Source of the DNA: Marinobacter gudaonensis
GTDB lineage: Bacteria > Pseudomonadota > Gammaproteobacteria > Pseudomonadales > Oleiphilaceae
DNA: 64,000 bases
Assembly: GCF_900115175.1 (NCBI RefSeq)
Contig: NZ_FOYV01000001.1
Coordinates: 2,046,001-2,110,000, forward strand
Reading direction: 5' to 3'
The notes under the pieces were generated by a model. The model made no database searches. It was not told where the DNA came from and saw only the letters and a program-made list of their open reading frames with translations. Below, piece after piece: positions 53,152 through 62,954 of this stretch (positions within the stretch are counted from its first letter, which is position 1; every line of letters starts with the position of its first letter). Position numbers and translations under genes: made by a program.

Positions 53152-55218
53152 TTATCCGCCGTAGAAGAGCAATGGCACAAACGCCACCAGGATCAGAGAA
53201 ATGCCCATGGCAATCAACGGCATAATAATCCGCTCGTGGCGCTGGTAGAAGGTTCCGGTTTCCTGCTGGGCCGCCAGCACTTCCGCTTCCCCGACCACCT
53301 GTCGCGTGAGCAGATGGTTCAGCGCAACCGGCGGACTCAGGTAGCCCAGCTCGAAGGCTACCAGGGTCACCATCCAGAAGTGGATCGGGTGGATACCACT
53401 GGCATACGCGATGGTGGCTACCGTGGCCGTTACCAGGATCACCGCCCCGAAGGCGTCCATGATCATGCCCAGAACCACCAGGATTACCACCATCAGCAGC
53501 ATGGCCGACCAGGTGCTGTCAAACGACTGCGGGAAGGTTTCCATGATGTGGGAGCGCTCGATCACGCCCCCGATGCTGACAGACAGACCCAGCAACAACA
53601 GCAATGCGCCGATCTCGGCGGTGGTATCGTTGGTGGCTCCACGCAGACTGCGCTCCAGACCCTGGTGATTGACTTCGCCCGAGGCGCGGCCTTTTCGGTT
53701 CTTCAGGCGCACATGTTCGTACACCAGAATAGCCAGCATGATGACCGGTAGCAGCCTCGGCGCCGAGAATTCATCCACGCCCACGTCGAGCGCCAGACGA
53801 TAGAACAGCACTACCGCGGCAATCACCAGAACATAGGGAACCAGCGGCTTCAGCGCCTGAAGCATCGCCGGAAAGGCTTCTGACGAGGGCGCCAGGTTGA
53901 ATTCGCTCTGCCGGTTCACGCTCAGGGCCACCAGCGCGAACATAGTGGCAGTCAGCAGGAACACCCAGATACCCCAGCCAAACAGCTCGTCGGTGGTCAC
54001 TTCACGGTTCAGGTAGGCAATGACCACCACCAGCAGACAGGGCCGCAAAACCACACCCAGGGAACCGGACATTGCGGTCGCCGCCAGGGCGAGATGGCGT
54101 CGTGCACCGGCAGCGCGCAGTTCGCTGTAGATCACGGCACCAGCGGCAATCACAAAGATACCGGAGGCACCGGTATAGGCAGTTGGCACCGCCGCCACCA
54201 GAACCGCCACCACGGCGAGCAATTCCGGGGGCATACGCCAGGGTCTGAACACGTTGAACACCAGGGTTGCCAGGCGGGTCTGCTTGAGCATCATGCCCAC
54301 CCAGACATACAGGCCGACGTTGAGGAACATGTCCGACAGTTCCATCATCTTGCCCAGATAAATCCCAATGCCCGAGGCGTGCCCGATCAGCGCAAAATAG
54401 GTCCCGGAAATCAGGCACATCACCGTGTACAGGGGCACCGCGAGGAAGGCCTTGTTCAGGTTACCTCCCGGCTCCAGATCCCGCGGTACCCGCAACAGCC
54501 GATAGAGGCTGGCCAGGGTCAGGCAGGCAAAGCCAACAATCCAGAAATTGTGCAGCAGGAGCTCTTCCGACGAGACGGCGGTGTCCGAACCCAGGGTGGA
54601 TTGCCGGAAAATCACGCTGGAGCCCAGCAGCATGGCGTTGGCAATGGTCTGCAGCGTATGAGATACGGTGTAATCCAGCCGGGTCTCCATCGCGCGCATG
54701 GCAATGTGGTGTCGGGTCAGGGTGGCTGTCACCGCACACAGCATGACCAGCACCACCAGAATGAAACGCTGGGACTCCAGCCCGTACGCAATCAGATCGG
54801 CGATGAACAGCTCCACCGCGCGATAGGCTTTGACTCCGGGGGAAAGTTGTTGCTGAAGGTTCTCGAAGCTCCGGTGTGCTTCGCGGCAATCGGTTACGGA
54901 GCGCTCGATGGCCAGGCGGACGTCGGCGGGGTCCTTCTCTTCAGCACCCAGCAGGGCCGCCATCGGATCGTCAGCTTCGGCACTGGCGGCCAGTTCGGCT
55001 TCAACCGCAGCGTCGATGTCCGGATCTGGATCACAGGTGGGCTGGACCGGATCCATCCGCAGCTTGTAATAGCCGCTCCAAAGCTGTTCGCCACCACGCA
55101 GCATCTGATTGTGGATGTCGCTGCTGGTGGAAAAAATAACCACCGCCAACAACAGCAGGCACGCCGGCAGCGATGAAAACCACTCCAGACCGCTGCGCTC
55201 AAAACCGCCCTTGGACAT
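53152..55218 (-). CDS. TRAP-type transporter permease (fused DctQ/DctM type)
   Basis: A 688-residue inner-membrane protein with about 16 hydrophobic helices. The N-terminal third looks like a DctQ-type small subunit with an acidic periplasmic insert at about 55-135 (DPDIDAAVEAELAASAEAD). The C-terminal two thirds is DctM-like (PTAYTGASGIFVIAAGAVIY; FGAVILVTATVATIAYASGI; AFELGYLSPPVALNHLLTRQ). It drives solute uptake with a sodium or proton gradient. It starts 26 bp after the TatT-like lipoprotein gene, so the two form an operon. Substrate unknown. Confidence 0.85.
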   Translation of the reverse strand: MSKGGFERSGLEWFSSLPACLLLLAVVIFSTSSDIHNQMLRGGEQLWSGYYKLRMDPVQPTCDPDPDIDAAVEAELAASAEADDPMAALLGAEEKDPADVRLAIERSVTDCREAHRSFENLQQQLSPGVKAYRAVELFIADLIAYGLESQRFILVVLVMLCAVTATLTRHHIAMRAMETRLDYTVSHTLQTIANAMLLGSSVIFRQSTLGSDTAVSSEELLLHNFWIVGFACLTLASLYRLLRVPRDLEPGGNLNKAFLAVPLYTVMCLISGTYFALIGHASGIGIYLGKMMELSDMFLNVGLYVWVGMMLKQTRLATLVFNVFRPWRMPPELLAVVAVLVAAVPTAYTGASGIFVIAAGAVIYSELRAAGARRHLALAATAMSGSLGVVLRPCLLVVVIAYLNREVTTDELFGWGIWVFLLTATMFALVALSVNRQSEFNLAPSSEAFPAMLQALKPLVPYVLVIAAVVLFYRLALDVGVDEFSAPRLLPVIMLAILVYEHVRLKNRKGRASGEVNHQGLERSLRGATNDTTAEIGALLLLLGLSVSIGGVIERSHIMETFPQSFDSTWSAMLLMVVILVVLGMIMDAFGAVILVTATVATIAYASGIHPIHFWMVTLVAFELGYLSPPVALNHLLTRQVVGEAEVLAAQQETGTFYQRHERIIMPLIAMGISLILVAFVPLLFYGG

Positions 55219-55244
55219 GACTCTTTACCCTGGAAGTGGAATGG

Positions 55245-56309
55245 TTACAGCAGATCGTCCAGATCCATGGTTTCAACGTTTTCCGGCTGGTCGTCCCAGA
55301 AACTCCCGAGCTGACCAAGCGGGGTCCGGTGCCCGGTATTCTCGACCCAGAGACGATCAGAAACGGCAACGATCATGTCGGTGGCCAGGGCGTCGACGAA
55401 GCGCCACTCCTCATTGGAAGGAGTGGTCTCCAGGGATTCGGCGTGATCGCGGATCACCTGGCGCACCATCGCTTCATCGCCCTTGTTCATCGCCGCCAAT
55501 GCGTGAAATACATGAGCCAGGCGAACGCCTGCCGCTTCACCTTGGTCACCGGCGATCGCCAGTCGCTCGAACGCGTTCTCACCCTCGGGCTGGGCACCGG
55601 GAATCATGGCCCAGACGGTGGCCCTCAAGGCCATCGGGGCACCCCACCATTTCTCATTGTCCAGACAACTGGTGGCCCGGGCCGCAATGGAGCCGATGTT
55701 GGTGGGCACGCCGGTAGATGAGGTGGACTGGATCTGGGCATTCAACGCCTGCAGGCCCGAGAGCAGGCCAGCCATGTAGATGAATTCGTCCATGTCGTCA
55801 TCAAAGCCGGGGCATTCGCCGACGGCGGGATCACCGTAATGGGCCTTGAAATGCTGCCAGGCCCGGAAATAACGCTGGGAAGCCAGGGTGTGGGCGCGCT
55901 TCTGGCGGATCATCGCGTCCTGCGCGGCGTTGCCATTCATGGCGTGCAGGGCCGCCAGCGCTGCCAGTTCATGCTCCCGGGCCTGCTCATCGGCACAGCC
56001 GCCGGCGGAGAGGTAAAGCATGACCGCCAACTGGTCCGGCTCATCGGTTACCCGACCGAAAGACATCAGCAGAGGTGCGGTCGCCTCGCTCATGGCGCAT
56101 CCCATGGCCAGATCGTCGCTTTGCATCAGGAACGGCACGGTGTGGTTTCGGGAAAAGCCCTGCATGACATCGCCGGTGGTCTTGTAGATCATGTTGTTGA
56201 CCACACCACAGCCACTGAGTAAAACGCTGGCAGCCACCGCCGCCAGCAGGCCGCGGACAGGTCGCATCCAGGACGTTGCCGGGCGCGAGGAGTTCCGGAG
56301 TTGACTCAT
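55245..56309 (-). CDS. TRAP-associated lipoprotein (TatT-like)
   Basis: 354 residues with a lipoprotein signal ending LLSGC (Cys34). The mature part is helical with repeated AALAALHAMNG and MAGLLSGLQAL units and a conserved MGCAMSEATAPLLMSF. This matches the T component that pairs with TRAP permeases and solute-binding proteins in some bacteria. The start at 56309 has AAGG upstream; a longer frame starting at 56453 lacks homology. It is the first gene of the two-gene operon with the permease. Confidence 0.8.
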   Translation of the reverse strand: MSQLRNSSRPATSWMRPVRGLLAAVAASVLLSGCGVVNNMIYKTTGDVMQGFSRNHTVPFLMQSDDLAMGCAMSEATAPLLMSFGRVTDEPDQLAVMLYLSAGGCADEQAREHELAALAALHAMNGNAAQDAMIRQKRAHTLASQRYFRAWQHFKAHYGDPAVGECPGFDDDMDEFIYMAGLLSGLQALNAQIQSTSSTGVPTNIGSIAARATSCLDNEKWWGAPMALRATVWAMIPGAQPEGENAFERLAIAGDQGEAAGVRLAHVFHALAAMNKGDEAMVRQVIRDHAESLETTPSNEEWRFVDALATDMIVAVSDRLWVENTGHRTPLGQLGSFWDDQPENVETMDLDDLL

Positions 56310-56385
56310 AACTTCTATACCTTTTGGTTCTTGTTGTCCCGCCCGGTGATGCGGGCAGCGGTACCGGGAGTCGCGGCACCGCTTT

Positions 56386-56400
56386 GTTACAGACTGTAAC
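56386..56400. promoter_or_regulatory. 15-bp inverted repeat upstream of the TRAP operon
   Basis: GTTACAG-A-CTGTAAC is a perfect 7+7 palindrome 77 bp above the lipoprotein start, a plausible dimeric repressor or activator site. No regulator gene is adjacent. Confidence 0.4.
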
Positions 56401-56491
56401 CAGGCCCGCATTATGGCGTAGGTAACCCGCTTTTTATGCGACAGATGCCGCAAATGACACCGAATTTCACAGACTTCCGCCGCACCGGTGT

Positions 56492-56520
56492 TTGCACATT
56501 GGGGCGCAAGCCACTATAGA
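56492..56520 (+). promoter_or_regulatory. sigma-70-type promoter of the HU gene
   Basis: TTGCAC (56492-56497), a 17-bp spacer and TATAGA (56515-56520), 73 bp before the start codon at 56594. The rest of the 284-bp gap holds no recognisable gene. Confidence 0.65.
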
Positions 56521-56593
56521 TTGGAGCAGCCATGAGTCGTTTGATTCCGGCCGCACCAGACTGAAAAAGCAGAATTACAAAAAGGAGTATCCG

Positions 56594-56866
56594 ATGCGCA
56601 AACCTGAACTCGCCGCTGCCATAGCCGATCGCACCGGCCTGACCCGGGAAAAAGCCAGCGAAGTCATCACCGCCTTTACCGACCAGGTCTCTGCGGCCGC
56701 GTCGCGGGGCGAAGATGTCACCCTGATTGGCTTTGGCACCTTCAACATCCGAACCCGGGAAGCCCGGGACGGACGCAATCCGCAAACCGGCGAGGCGATC
56801 AGGATACCCGCCAGCAAGACCGTGGGGTTCAAGGCAGGCAAAGCCCTGAAGGACCAAATCCGCTAA
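56594..56866 (+). CDS. HU-family nucleoid DNA-binding protein
   Basis: 90 residues. The N-terminal helices start RKPELAAAIADRTGLTREKA, then the DNA-gripping arm GFGTFNIRTREARDGRNPQT and PASKTVGFKAGKAL. It bends and packages DNA as a dimer. The start at 56594 follows AAAGGAGTATCCG. Monocistronic. Whether it is the HU-alpha, HU-beta or an extra HU paralogue cannot be settled; it is not next to lon or purD-like genes here. Confidence 0.93.
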   Translation: MRKPELAAAIADRTGLTREKASEVITAFTDQVSAAASRGEDVTLIGFGTFNIRTREARDGRNPQTGEAIRIPASKTVGFKAGKALKDQIR

Positions 56867-56867
56867 C

Positions 56868-56900
56868 CGGACGCCGGCCCGCCCTGCGGGCCGGCGTCCG
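56868..56900. terminator. stem-loop after the HU gene
   Basis: A perfect 14-bp G/C-rich stem (56868-56881 with 56887-56900) with a 5-nt loop, between convergent genes. It lacks a clear U-tract. Confidence 0.6.
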
Positions 56901-56907
56901 ACCAGTT

Positions 56908-57945
56908 TCAGGTTCCGGCCACCGAGGCACACTCGGACCGGGTGGCGTCGACCCGACAGCGAATCGCCTTCATCAGCTTGATGGCGCGCTCGTCGTAGAC
57001 GCCGTCTTCCAGCAACGACAGCCGCACCTTGCGCAGCATCTTGTCGTACTCCGCGGTATCCTCCTGCGGCAGGTACATCCAGACATTTTCCGGAATCTCG
57101 GCTTCCGCCTGGGCAATAATTTCGTAAGCCTCGTCAATGCGCTTGATGGACTCGTCGCGCACCATCTGTCCGGCGGAATCCGGGAACCGGTCACGATGGA
57201 TGATCACCTGGAAATTCATATAGCCGAGGGCGTATTTGACCACGGCTCCGTTGGGTTCAACGCCCTTGTAGAGCTCCAGCGGCGTATAGGCCACGGCCGG
57301 CGCATAGGCCAGATCGACACTGCCATTGTTGAACTTGCCGGCGAAGTTGGCCGAGTTGGAACCAACCACGGAAGCGCCCACATGCCGCACCATGCGTACC
57401 GATGCCTGGTCGTAGTCGAGGGTGGCAATCCGTTTACCCTGCAGTTTTTCCACCGAGTCGATGCTCCGGTCGCGGGTATGCAGATAGATGGCGCCACCGG
57501 GGAACACGCCCGCCACCTCATAAGGACCGTCGATCAGGAAGGGCCGGGCCTTGGGCTGGCTTAGAGTGTTGTACAACAGGCGCATTTCCTCCTCGCCTGG
57601 CACTGCCCCCATGGCCTCGAGGCTGCCGGTGAACTTGTTGAACTCCCGGGCCCGGGTACCGGTCAGCAACACCGCGTCGCACTGGCCTGCCTTGAAGTCC
57701 TCCGCCGCCACCTTCTCATCGGTGTAGGCGCGCAGGTCCAGCTTGATGCCGTGGTTCAGGGCAACGGGCTGAAAGGTCTTGGTGATGGCGAAAAGGGGGC
57801 CGTTGGCGCCCACCGGGTCGAATACGCAGAAGCTGCGCTCAAGGGGCTCATTCTGCGCCTGGGCGTGGCCCGCCAGAGGCATGAACACGCCGGCACACAG
57901 GGCTACCGCCAGCGCGAAGCGCCGGGGATGTTTGATTGATTTCAC
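56908..57945 (-). CDS. putative solute-binding protein of the DUF6091 type
   Basis: A 345-residue exported protein with a signal peptide (cleavage near GHA-QAQN). It has the two-lobe periplasmic binding style: FCVFDPVGANGPLFAITKTF, LDLRAYTDEKVAAEDFKAGQ, GKRIATLDYDQASVR. It resembles the DUF6091 proteins found next to TRAP permeases. The start is a GTG at 57943-57945, with AGGAGTTATCCC upstream. The HU gene on the opposite strand separates it from the TRAP operon, but it is the likely binding subunit. That link is inferred. Confidence 0.8.
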   Translation of the reverse strand: MKSIKHPRRFALAVALCAGVFMPLAGHAQAQNEPLERSFCVFDPVGANGPLFAITKTFQPVALNHGIKLDLRAYTDEKVAAEDFKAGQCDAVLLTGTRAREFNKFTGSLEAMGAVPGEEEMRLLYNTLSQPKARPFLIDGPYEVAGVFPGGAIYLHTRDRSIDSVEKLQGKRIATLDYDQASVRMVRHVGASVVGSNSANFAGKFNNGSVDLAYAPAVAYTPLELYKGVEPNGAVVKYALGYMNFQVIIHRDRFPDSAGQMVRDESIKRIDEAYEIIAQAEAEIPENVWMYLPQEDTAEYDKMLRKVRLSLLEDGVYDERAIKLMKAIRCRVDATRSECASVAGT

Positions 57946-58154
57946 GGGATAACTCCTGGTTGTTATTGTCGGACACCGGCACATCCGGGTACCGTTCAGG
58001 CCTTACGTTCCTTGGTCGACCATAGGCCGACGGTCACAAGAATACGTTGGCACCGGTGCCTGCCATCAAGGGCTTTTCGGCAAAAGGGGAAGAATCTGTG
58101 ATGGCGTCGACAGAGGTCACGCTACCTCTGCCGCACTTTGCCAGTCAGGGCCGC

Positions 58155-59459
58155 TCAGGTTTCCGGATGTTCCCAGGCTTTGCGCCCGCCGGCCAGAGTC
58201 AGGCGCACCACGCCCGGCAACTCCCGATCCGTCACCGGCGCGTGGCGACCGGCGGAGACCAGAGTCCGGGGCCCGGGCGCCCAGAAGGCCTCCGGATCAA
58301 ACAGGCACAGGTCGGCCGGTTCGCCCGGAGCAACCCTGGCAGAACGACCGATCACCGATGCCGGGCCGCTCGTGAGGGCACGCATCAGATCGGCCAGCGA
58401 CAGCTCGTTCATTTCCACCAGCTCCAGGCCCAGCGACAGCACACTTTCAATGCCGGACAGGCCCGGTTCCGTCGCCGCCATGGGCGCCTGCTTGGCGGCG
58501 GTGTCGTGCGGCTGGTGCTGGCTGACGATGGCATCAATGATGCCGTCACGAACGCCGGCGATCAGCGCTTTTCGATCGGCTTCGCTGCGCAGCGGCGGAC
58601 GCACGTGAAACCGGCTGTCAAAACTGGCCAGGGCCTCTTCGGTAAACACCAGCTGGTGCATGGCCACATCAGCGGTCACAGCAATACCGCGACGACGGGC
58701 CTCCGCCAGCATCTCCACGCTACGGCCACAGGACAGCTGGCTAAGGTGCAGGCGGACACCGGTTTCCTCCGCCAGCAGCAGCATTTCCATCACGGCAGCC
58801 GTTTCCGCCACCTCCGGGATGCCGAGCAGTCCTAGACGAGACGTCACCAGACCGTCATGGGCATAGCCGTCGGCTGCCAGCGCCTGATTTTCGGGGCTGA
58901 ACATCACGGTCAGACCAAAAGTCTGTGCGTAGGCCATGCACCGACGCAGAATGCGGGCATTCCGCACCCCGCGGGAGCCATTGCCCACCGCCACGCAGCC
59001 CGCGGCCGCCAGGCCCGCCATGTCACTGAGCAGGTCGCCCTCCAGGCCGCGGGTGATGGCCCCCACCGGCAGCACCCGGATCGGAGACCGGCTGGCGGCG
59101 CCGTCACGGATCAGATGGGTGACCGCACTGGAATCGTTTACCGGCGAGGTTTCCGGCGACGCGCACACCGTGGTGAACCCGCCGTGGGCCGCCGCCCGCG
59201 TTTCCGAGGCAATGTTGCCCTTCTGGCCGTTGCCCGGTTCGCGAAGGTTACAACACAGATCGACAAAGCCCGGCGCAATCACCCAGTCATCGGCCCGAAC
59301 GGTCTCGTCCGCCGTCGCCCGGAGGGCCTCATCGCCCAGGGCGGCAATGTGACCATCGCGAATCAGGATCGCGGCGTTGTCCTGCTCGCTCCCCAGGCCA
59401 TCAAACAGTCGACCGCCGGTAATCTTCAGGCTGGGTCCCGGTGCGTTGGCACTGCTCAT
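58155..59459 (-). CDS. non-catalytic dihydroorotase-like subunit PyrC'
   Basis: A 434-residue amidohydrolase-fold protein. In active dihydroorotase the first motif is DxHxHxR; here it reads [12 protein letters not shown], so both metal His are replaced (Cys69 and Asn71). In pseudomonads such an inactive PyrC' holds the PyrB dodecamer together, and a separate true PyrC does catalysis. It overlaps pyrB by 4 bp (ATGA). The role in assembly is known for the family and inferred here. A catalytic pyrC must lie elsewhere. Confidence 0.9.
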   Translation of the reverse strand: MSSANAPGPSLKITGGRLFDGLGSEQDNAAILIRDGHIAALGDEALRATADETVRADDWVIAPGFVDLCCNLREPGNGQKGNIASETRAAAHGGFTTVCASPETSPVNDSSAVTHLIRDGAASRSPIRVLPVGAITRGLEGDLLSDMAGLAAAGCVAVGNGSRGVRNARILRRCMAYAQTFGLTVMFSPENQALAADGYAHDGLVTSRLGLLGIPEVAETAAVMEMLLLAEETGVRLHLSQLSCGRSVEMLAEARRRGIAVTADVAMHQLVFTEEALASFDSRFHVRPPLRSEADRKALIAGVRDGIIDAIVSQHQPHDTAAKQAPMAATEPGLSGIESVLSLGLELVEMNELSLADLMRALTSGPASVIGRSARVAPGEPADLCLFDPEAFWAPGPRTLVSAGRHAPVTDRELPGVVRLTLAGGRKAWEHPET

Positions 59460-60469
59460 GACGAGGCCCCCTCACTCAGTTTCTGCTGGCGTTCGGCCAC
59501 CTGGCCGCCCATGGCCATGGACATCACCGCCATCCGGATGGCGATGCCGTTGGTCACCTGATTCAGGATGACCGACTGGGGGCCATCTGCCACGGCGGAT
59601 TCGATTTCTACCCCGCGATTAATGGGCCCCGGGTGCATGACAATGCACTCGGGGTGAGCCAACTCCAGCTTTTCCTGGTTCAGGCCATACAGCCGGTAGA
59701 ACTCACGCTCGCTGGGCAACAGGGCCCCCTCCATGCGCTCCTTTTGCAGGCGCAGCATGATCACCACGTCCAGATCCCGCATGCCGCGCTTCATGTCGTA
59801 GTCGACCCGGCAGCCAAGGCTCTCCACGTCTTTGGGCAACAGCGTGCCGGGCGCAATCACCCGCACCTCTTCGGCGCCCAGCTCGTTGAGAGCTCGAATC
59901 TGGGAGCGGGCCACCCGCGAGTGCAGGACATCGCCCACAATCGCCACTTTCAGCCCCTCGAAACTCCCTTTGCGCTGGCGGATGGTGAGCATGTCGAGCA
60001 TGGCCTGGGTTGGGTGGGCATGGCGTCCATCGCCGGCGTTGATGATGGCCACGCCGGGGGTCACGCTCTCGGCGATAAAATGCGGCGCGCCGCTCTGGGA
60101 GTGCCGAACCACGAACATGTCGCTGGCCATGGCTTCAAGGTTGAGCAGGGTATCGGACAGGGATTCGCCCTTGGAGGTGGCCGAGGTGCTGATGTCCAGG
60201 TTGAGCACGTCGGCCGACAGGCGCTTGGCGGCCAGCTCGAAGGTGCTTCGGGTGCGGGTGCTGGATTCGAAGAACAGGTTCACCACCGTCCGCCCCCTCA
60301 GCAGCGGTACCTTCTTGATGGAACGCTCGCCCACCTCGATGAACGAATCCGCAGTGTCCAGGATGTCGGTGAGCAGGCTGCGATCAAGCCCGTCCAGGGT
60401 CAAAAAATGCCGCAACTGGCCATCCCGGGTCAGCTGCAAGTGGTGCGGGGAGGAGTCTTGTGCGGTCAT
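59456..60469 (-). CDS. pyrB: aspartate carbamoyltransferase catalytic subunit
   Basis: Makes carbamoyl-aspartate, the first committed step of pyrimidine synthesis. The 337 residues include the carbamoyl-phosphate loop [21 protein letters not shown] and [12 protein letters not shown]. The start at 60469 follows AGGCGACCC; the N-terminal extension before the core is typical of the PyrB/PyrC' class. No pyrI is present, which fits that class. It follows pyrR by 28 bp. Confidence 0.95.
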   Translation of the reverse strand: MTAQDSSPHHLQLTRDGQLRHFLTLDGLDRSLLTDILDTADSFIEVGERSIKKVPLLRGRTVVNLFFESSTRTRSTFELAAKRLSADVLNLDISTSATSKGESLSDTLLNLEAMASDMFVVRHSQSGAPHFIAESVTPGVAIINAGDGRHAHPTQAMLDMLTIRQRKGSFEGLKVAIVGDVLHSRVARSQIRALNELGAEEVRVIAPGTLLPKDVESLGCRVDYDMKRGMRDLDVVIMLRLQKERMEGALLPSEREFYRLYGLNQEKLELAHPECIVMHPGPINRGVEIESAVADGPQSVILNQVTNGIAIRMAVMSMAMGGQVAERQQKLSEGASS

Positions 60470-60497
60470 GGGTCGCCTGTTGTCTGATTCGGAGATT

Positions 60498-61007
60498 TTA
60501 CCGCCCGGCTTCCTGAAGCTCGATCCGGAGCGGGTCGGGGCCCCGGAGCTTGACCCGCTGGTGGGATTCCAGGGCCAGGACACGGCCGGCCACGTCGGGC
60601 TGAATGGGCAGTTCCCGGGCGCCAAGATCAATCAATGTGGCCAGTATGATACTGGCTGGGCGGCCATAATCGAAGATCTCATTCATGGCCGCGCGGATGG
60701 TGCGGCCACTCATGATGACGTCGTCGATCAGGATGATGTCCCGGTCTTCGGTATCGAACGGCAGGCTGGAGGGTTTGACCCGGGGGTTGAGTCCGATGCG
60801 GCTGAAATCGTCCCGGTAAAAGGAGATGTCCAGTTCCCCGAAGGATTCCTCAATGCCCAAGCGCTTGCTGAGCACATCCGCCAACCAGACGCCGCCAGTG
60901 CGAATGCCGATCAGCACCGGCGCCTCAATGCCTCGGTGTTCGAGCACCTGGCGCAGGCCGGCTTCCATTTCATCCAGCAACTGGTTGATGTCGAGCAATG
61001 CGGTCAT
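60498..61007 (-). CDS. pyrR: pyrimidine regulatory protein/uracil phosphoribosyltransferase PyrR
   Basis: 169 residues. A phosphoribosyltransferase fold with the PRPP loop [19 protein letters not shown] and the flexible loop [13 protein letters not shown]. In Pseudomonas it acts as a regulator of pyr genes as well as an enzyme. It heads the pyrR-pyrB-pyrC' cluster behind ruvX. RNA-binding attenuation was not evident in the DNA upstream of pyrB. Confidence 0.93.
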   Translation of the reverse strand: MTALLDINQLLDEMEAGLRQVLEHRGIEAPVLIGIRTGGVWLADVLSKRLGIEESFGELDISFYRDDFSRIGLNPRVKPSSLPFDTEDRDIILIDDVIMSGRTIRAAMNEIFDYGRPASIILATLIDLGARELPIQPDVAGRVLALESHQRVKLRGPDPLRIELQEAGR

Positions 61008-61040
61008 TTATTCCTCGCTGTTTCAAAAGCCGGAGCCAGT

Positions 61041-61484
61041 TCAGTGGCCGGGCGGGTTTGACTGCAGGCCAAACCAGGTTTCCAGTATCAGTACCGCGGC
61101 CCGATCATCCACGCCGTGGCGGCCAAAATCCCGACTGCCGCCAGCGGCCATCACATCGCCCTTGGCTTCGAAGCTGGTGAGTCGCTCATCCACCATCTCC
61201 ACCGGCACGTGAAAACGCCCGTGCAGACGCTTGCCAAACTTGCGGGCCCGGGCGCACATCTCGTTCTCGGAATCGTCCATGTTCAGGGGCAGCCCCACCA
61301 CCACCAGATCCGGCTGCCACTCGGTCAACAGGGCCTCGATCTGGTGCCAATCCGGAATTCCGTCACGTGCGGGAATCAGTGCTACCGGCTGGCCGGTTGC
61401 CAGCAGCTCCTGGCCGACTGCCACACCGATACGGCGGGTGCCAAAATCAAACGCCATCACCCGACGGCTGGCCGCTTCAGGCAT
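61041..61484 (-). CDS. ruvX: pre-16S rRNA nuclease YqgF/RuvX
   Basis: A 147-residue RNase H-fold nuclease (YqgF) that trims the 16S rRNA 5' end. Motifs are MAFDFGTRRIGVAVG (catalytic Asp), DLVVVGLPLNMDD and the final DDRAAVLILETW. The start at 61484 overlaps yqgE by 8 bp. Conserved neighbour of yqgE and pyrR. Confidence 0.93.
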   Translation of the reverse strand: MPEAASRRVMAFDFGTRRIGVAVGQELLATGQPVALIPARDGIPDWHQIEALLTEWQPDLVVVGLPLNMDDSENEMCARARKFGKRLHGRFHVPVEMVDERLTSFEAKGDVMAAGGSRDFGRHGVDDRAAVLILETWFGLQSNPPGH

Positions 61485-62043
61485 GGCCTACGGATTCACT
61501 GAGCTGGTTGAGATCAATGCCTATCAATTTCAGGACTGCCTCGTAGCGATCTTCCCAGCGGGTGCGAAACAGGATATCGGTGTTGGCGGGGCAAGTCAGC
61601 CAGGCATTGCTGCCGAGCTCTTCCTCCAGTTGCCCCTCGCTCCAGCCGGAATAGCCCAGGGCCACCAGGTATTCCGCGGGTCCTTCCCCACGACCGATGC
61701 CGGCCAGCACGTCCCGGGAGGTGGTCAGCAATACCTCGTCAGTCACCCGGGCGGTGTTTTGCCAGTTGGTGCCTGGCGTGTGCAGCACAAATCCCCGTTC
61801 CGGCTGGACCGGTCCGCCACTGAAAACAGGGATATCGAGCTCATCCCCGGGCAGATCGAGCTGCTCGAGGATTTCGCCGAGATGAATGTCCAGTGGATGG
61901 TTGATCATCAGCCCCAGGGCACCCTCTTCGGAATGCTCGCACAGGTAGATCACGCCACCATGGAATCTTGGGTCGGCAAGATAGGGCGACGCCACCAGAA
62001 AGTGATGGCGCAGGCTGTGGGGAGAATGTTTCGATGCTGTCAT
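61477..62043 (-). CDS. YqgE/AlgH family protein
   Basis: 188 residues. Family marks are HHFLVASPYLADPRFHGGVIYLCEHSEEGALG and YSGWSEGQLEEELGSNAWLT. Its biochemical function is unknown, despite the AlgH name from Pseudomonas alginate genetics. The start overlaps the TonB-family gene stop by 4 bp. It belongs to the gshB-to-pyrC' run. Confidence 0.92.
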   Translation of the reverse strand: MTASKHSPHSLRHHFLVASPYLADPRFHGGVIYLCEHSEEGALGLMINHPLDIHLGEILEQLDLPGDELDIPVFSGGPVQPERGFVLHTPGTNWQNTARVTDEVLLTTSRDVLAGIGRGEGPAEYLVALGYSGWSEGQLEEELGSNAWLTCPANTDILFRTRWEDRYEAVLKLIGIDLNQLSESVGHA

Positions 62044-62906
62044 CCGGATGTCAGCCCCCGACGCTGGAAAGACCAGGTTCGTATGATCTCGAGTTCGTCC
62101 ACCTCCTGCCGCATCTCCTCGGGGAACGGGGCAAAAGGCGCTGCCATTCTCACAATCCGGATGGCGGCATCATCCAGCACCGTGCTGCCAGAGGACTGCA
62201 GAATGGCCACTTCCTTGATGGTGCCGTCCTTCTTCAACGACACCAGCATACGCAGTGTGCCATAGATACCTGCCCGACGCGCCTCGGTCGGGTAGTTGAT
62301 GTTACCCACCCGGGTCACCTTGCTCACCCAGTTTTGAACGTACCAGGCGTTGGTGGATTTCAGAGTGGACGCCGCGGTCACACGCATCACCCGCGGCTTG
62401 CGGGCGTAGGCCCTCTGCTGGGCATCAAACCGGGCCTCCAGGCTGGCGATCTCCAGGCTGCGCTCCATCAGGCTCTTTTTCTCCCGCACCGGCAGCGGCT
62501 CTTCCTCGGGTGTCGTCTGCTCCTGCGGTTTCTGAATCTTCTGGCTGGAAGGGCTCTCGGTCTGGACCACGGGCCGCTCTTCCTTCGGCTGCGGCCGGGT
62601 TGTCGACGGAGGCTCCGGCTGCACCTGCGCCACCTCTGGCTGGCTGATCTCCGCCGGCTGAGGCGTGGTCATTTCCTGGACCTCTTCTTCGGTACCACTG
62701 CCCTGCTGGCTGGTCTGGGCCAGGAAGTCCGCTTTTTCCGGCGCTTCCTGGTCGTCAAACTGCGACAGGGTAATTTCCATGGTCTGGGCCGAGGAGCGCG
62801 GCTCCTCCGGGGCAAAGGTAATGCCCAGCACCACCATGGCGTGCACGGCCAGTGCCATGAAGAGGGTAAAGGAGAGCCGGTCGAAGTCGCTTACCTGAAC
62901 TGCCAT
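62040..62906 (-). CDS. TonB-family energy transducer
   Basis: 288 residues. One N-terminal helix (RLSFTLFMALAVHAMVVLGI) anchors it in the inner membrane. A Pro/Glu/Gln-rich periplasmic stretch follows (about 55-160), then a C-terminal TonB domain (NYPTEARRAGIYGTLRMLVS; STVLDDAAIRIVRMAAPFAP). No ExbB/ExbD genes are nearby. It may energise an outer-membrane receptor, or serve as an envelope-linked TonB paralogue, as in the pilG-gshB-tonB region of pseudomonads. Confidence 0.9.
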   Translation of the reverse strand: MAVQVSDFDRLSFTLFMALAVHAMVVLGITFAPEEPRSSAQTMEITLSQFDDQEAPEKADFLAQTSQQGSGTEEEVQEMTTPQPAEISQPEVAQVQPEPPSTTRPQPKEERPVVQTESPSSQKIQKPQEQTTPEEEPLPVREKKSLMERSLEIASLEARFDAQQRAYARKPRVMRVTAASTLKSTNAWYVQNWVSKVTRVGNINYPTEARRAGIYGTLRMLVSLKKDGTIKEVAILQSSGSTVLDDAAIRIVRMAAPFAPFPEEMRQEVDELEIIRTWSFQRRGLTSG

Positions 62907-62954
62907 TCCTGAATTGAATCCTGTCGTTGAACCCGTCCGGCCGGTCTGGCCGGA

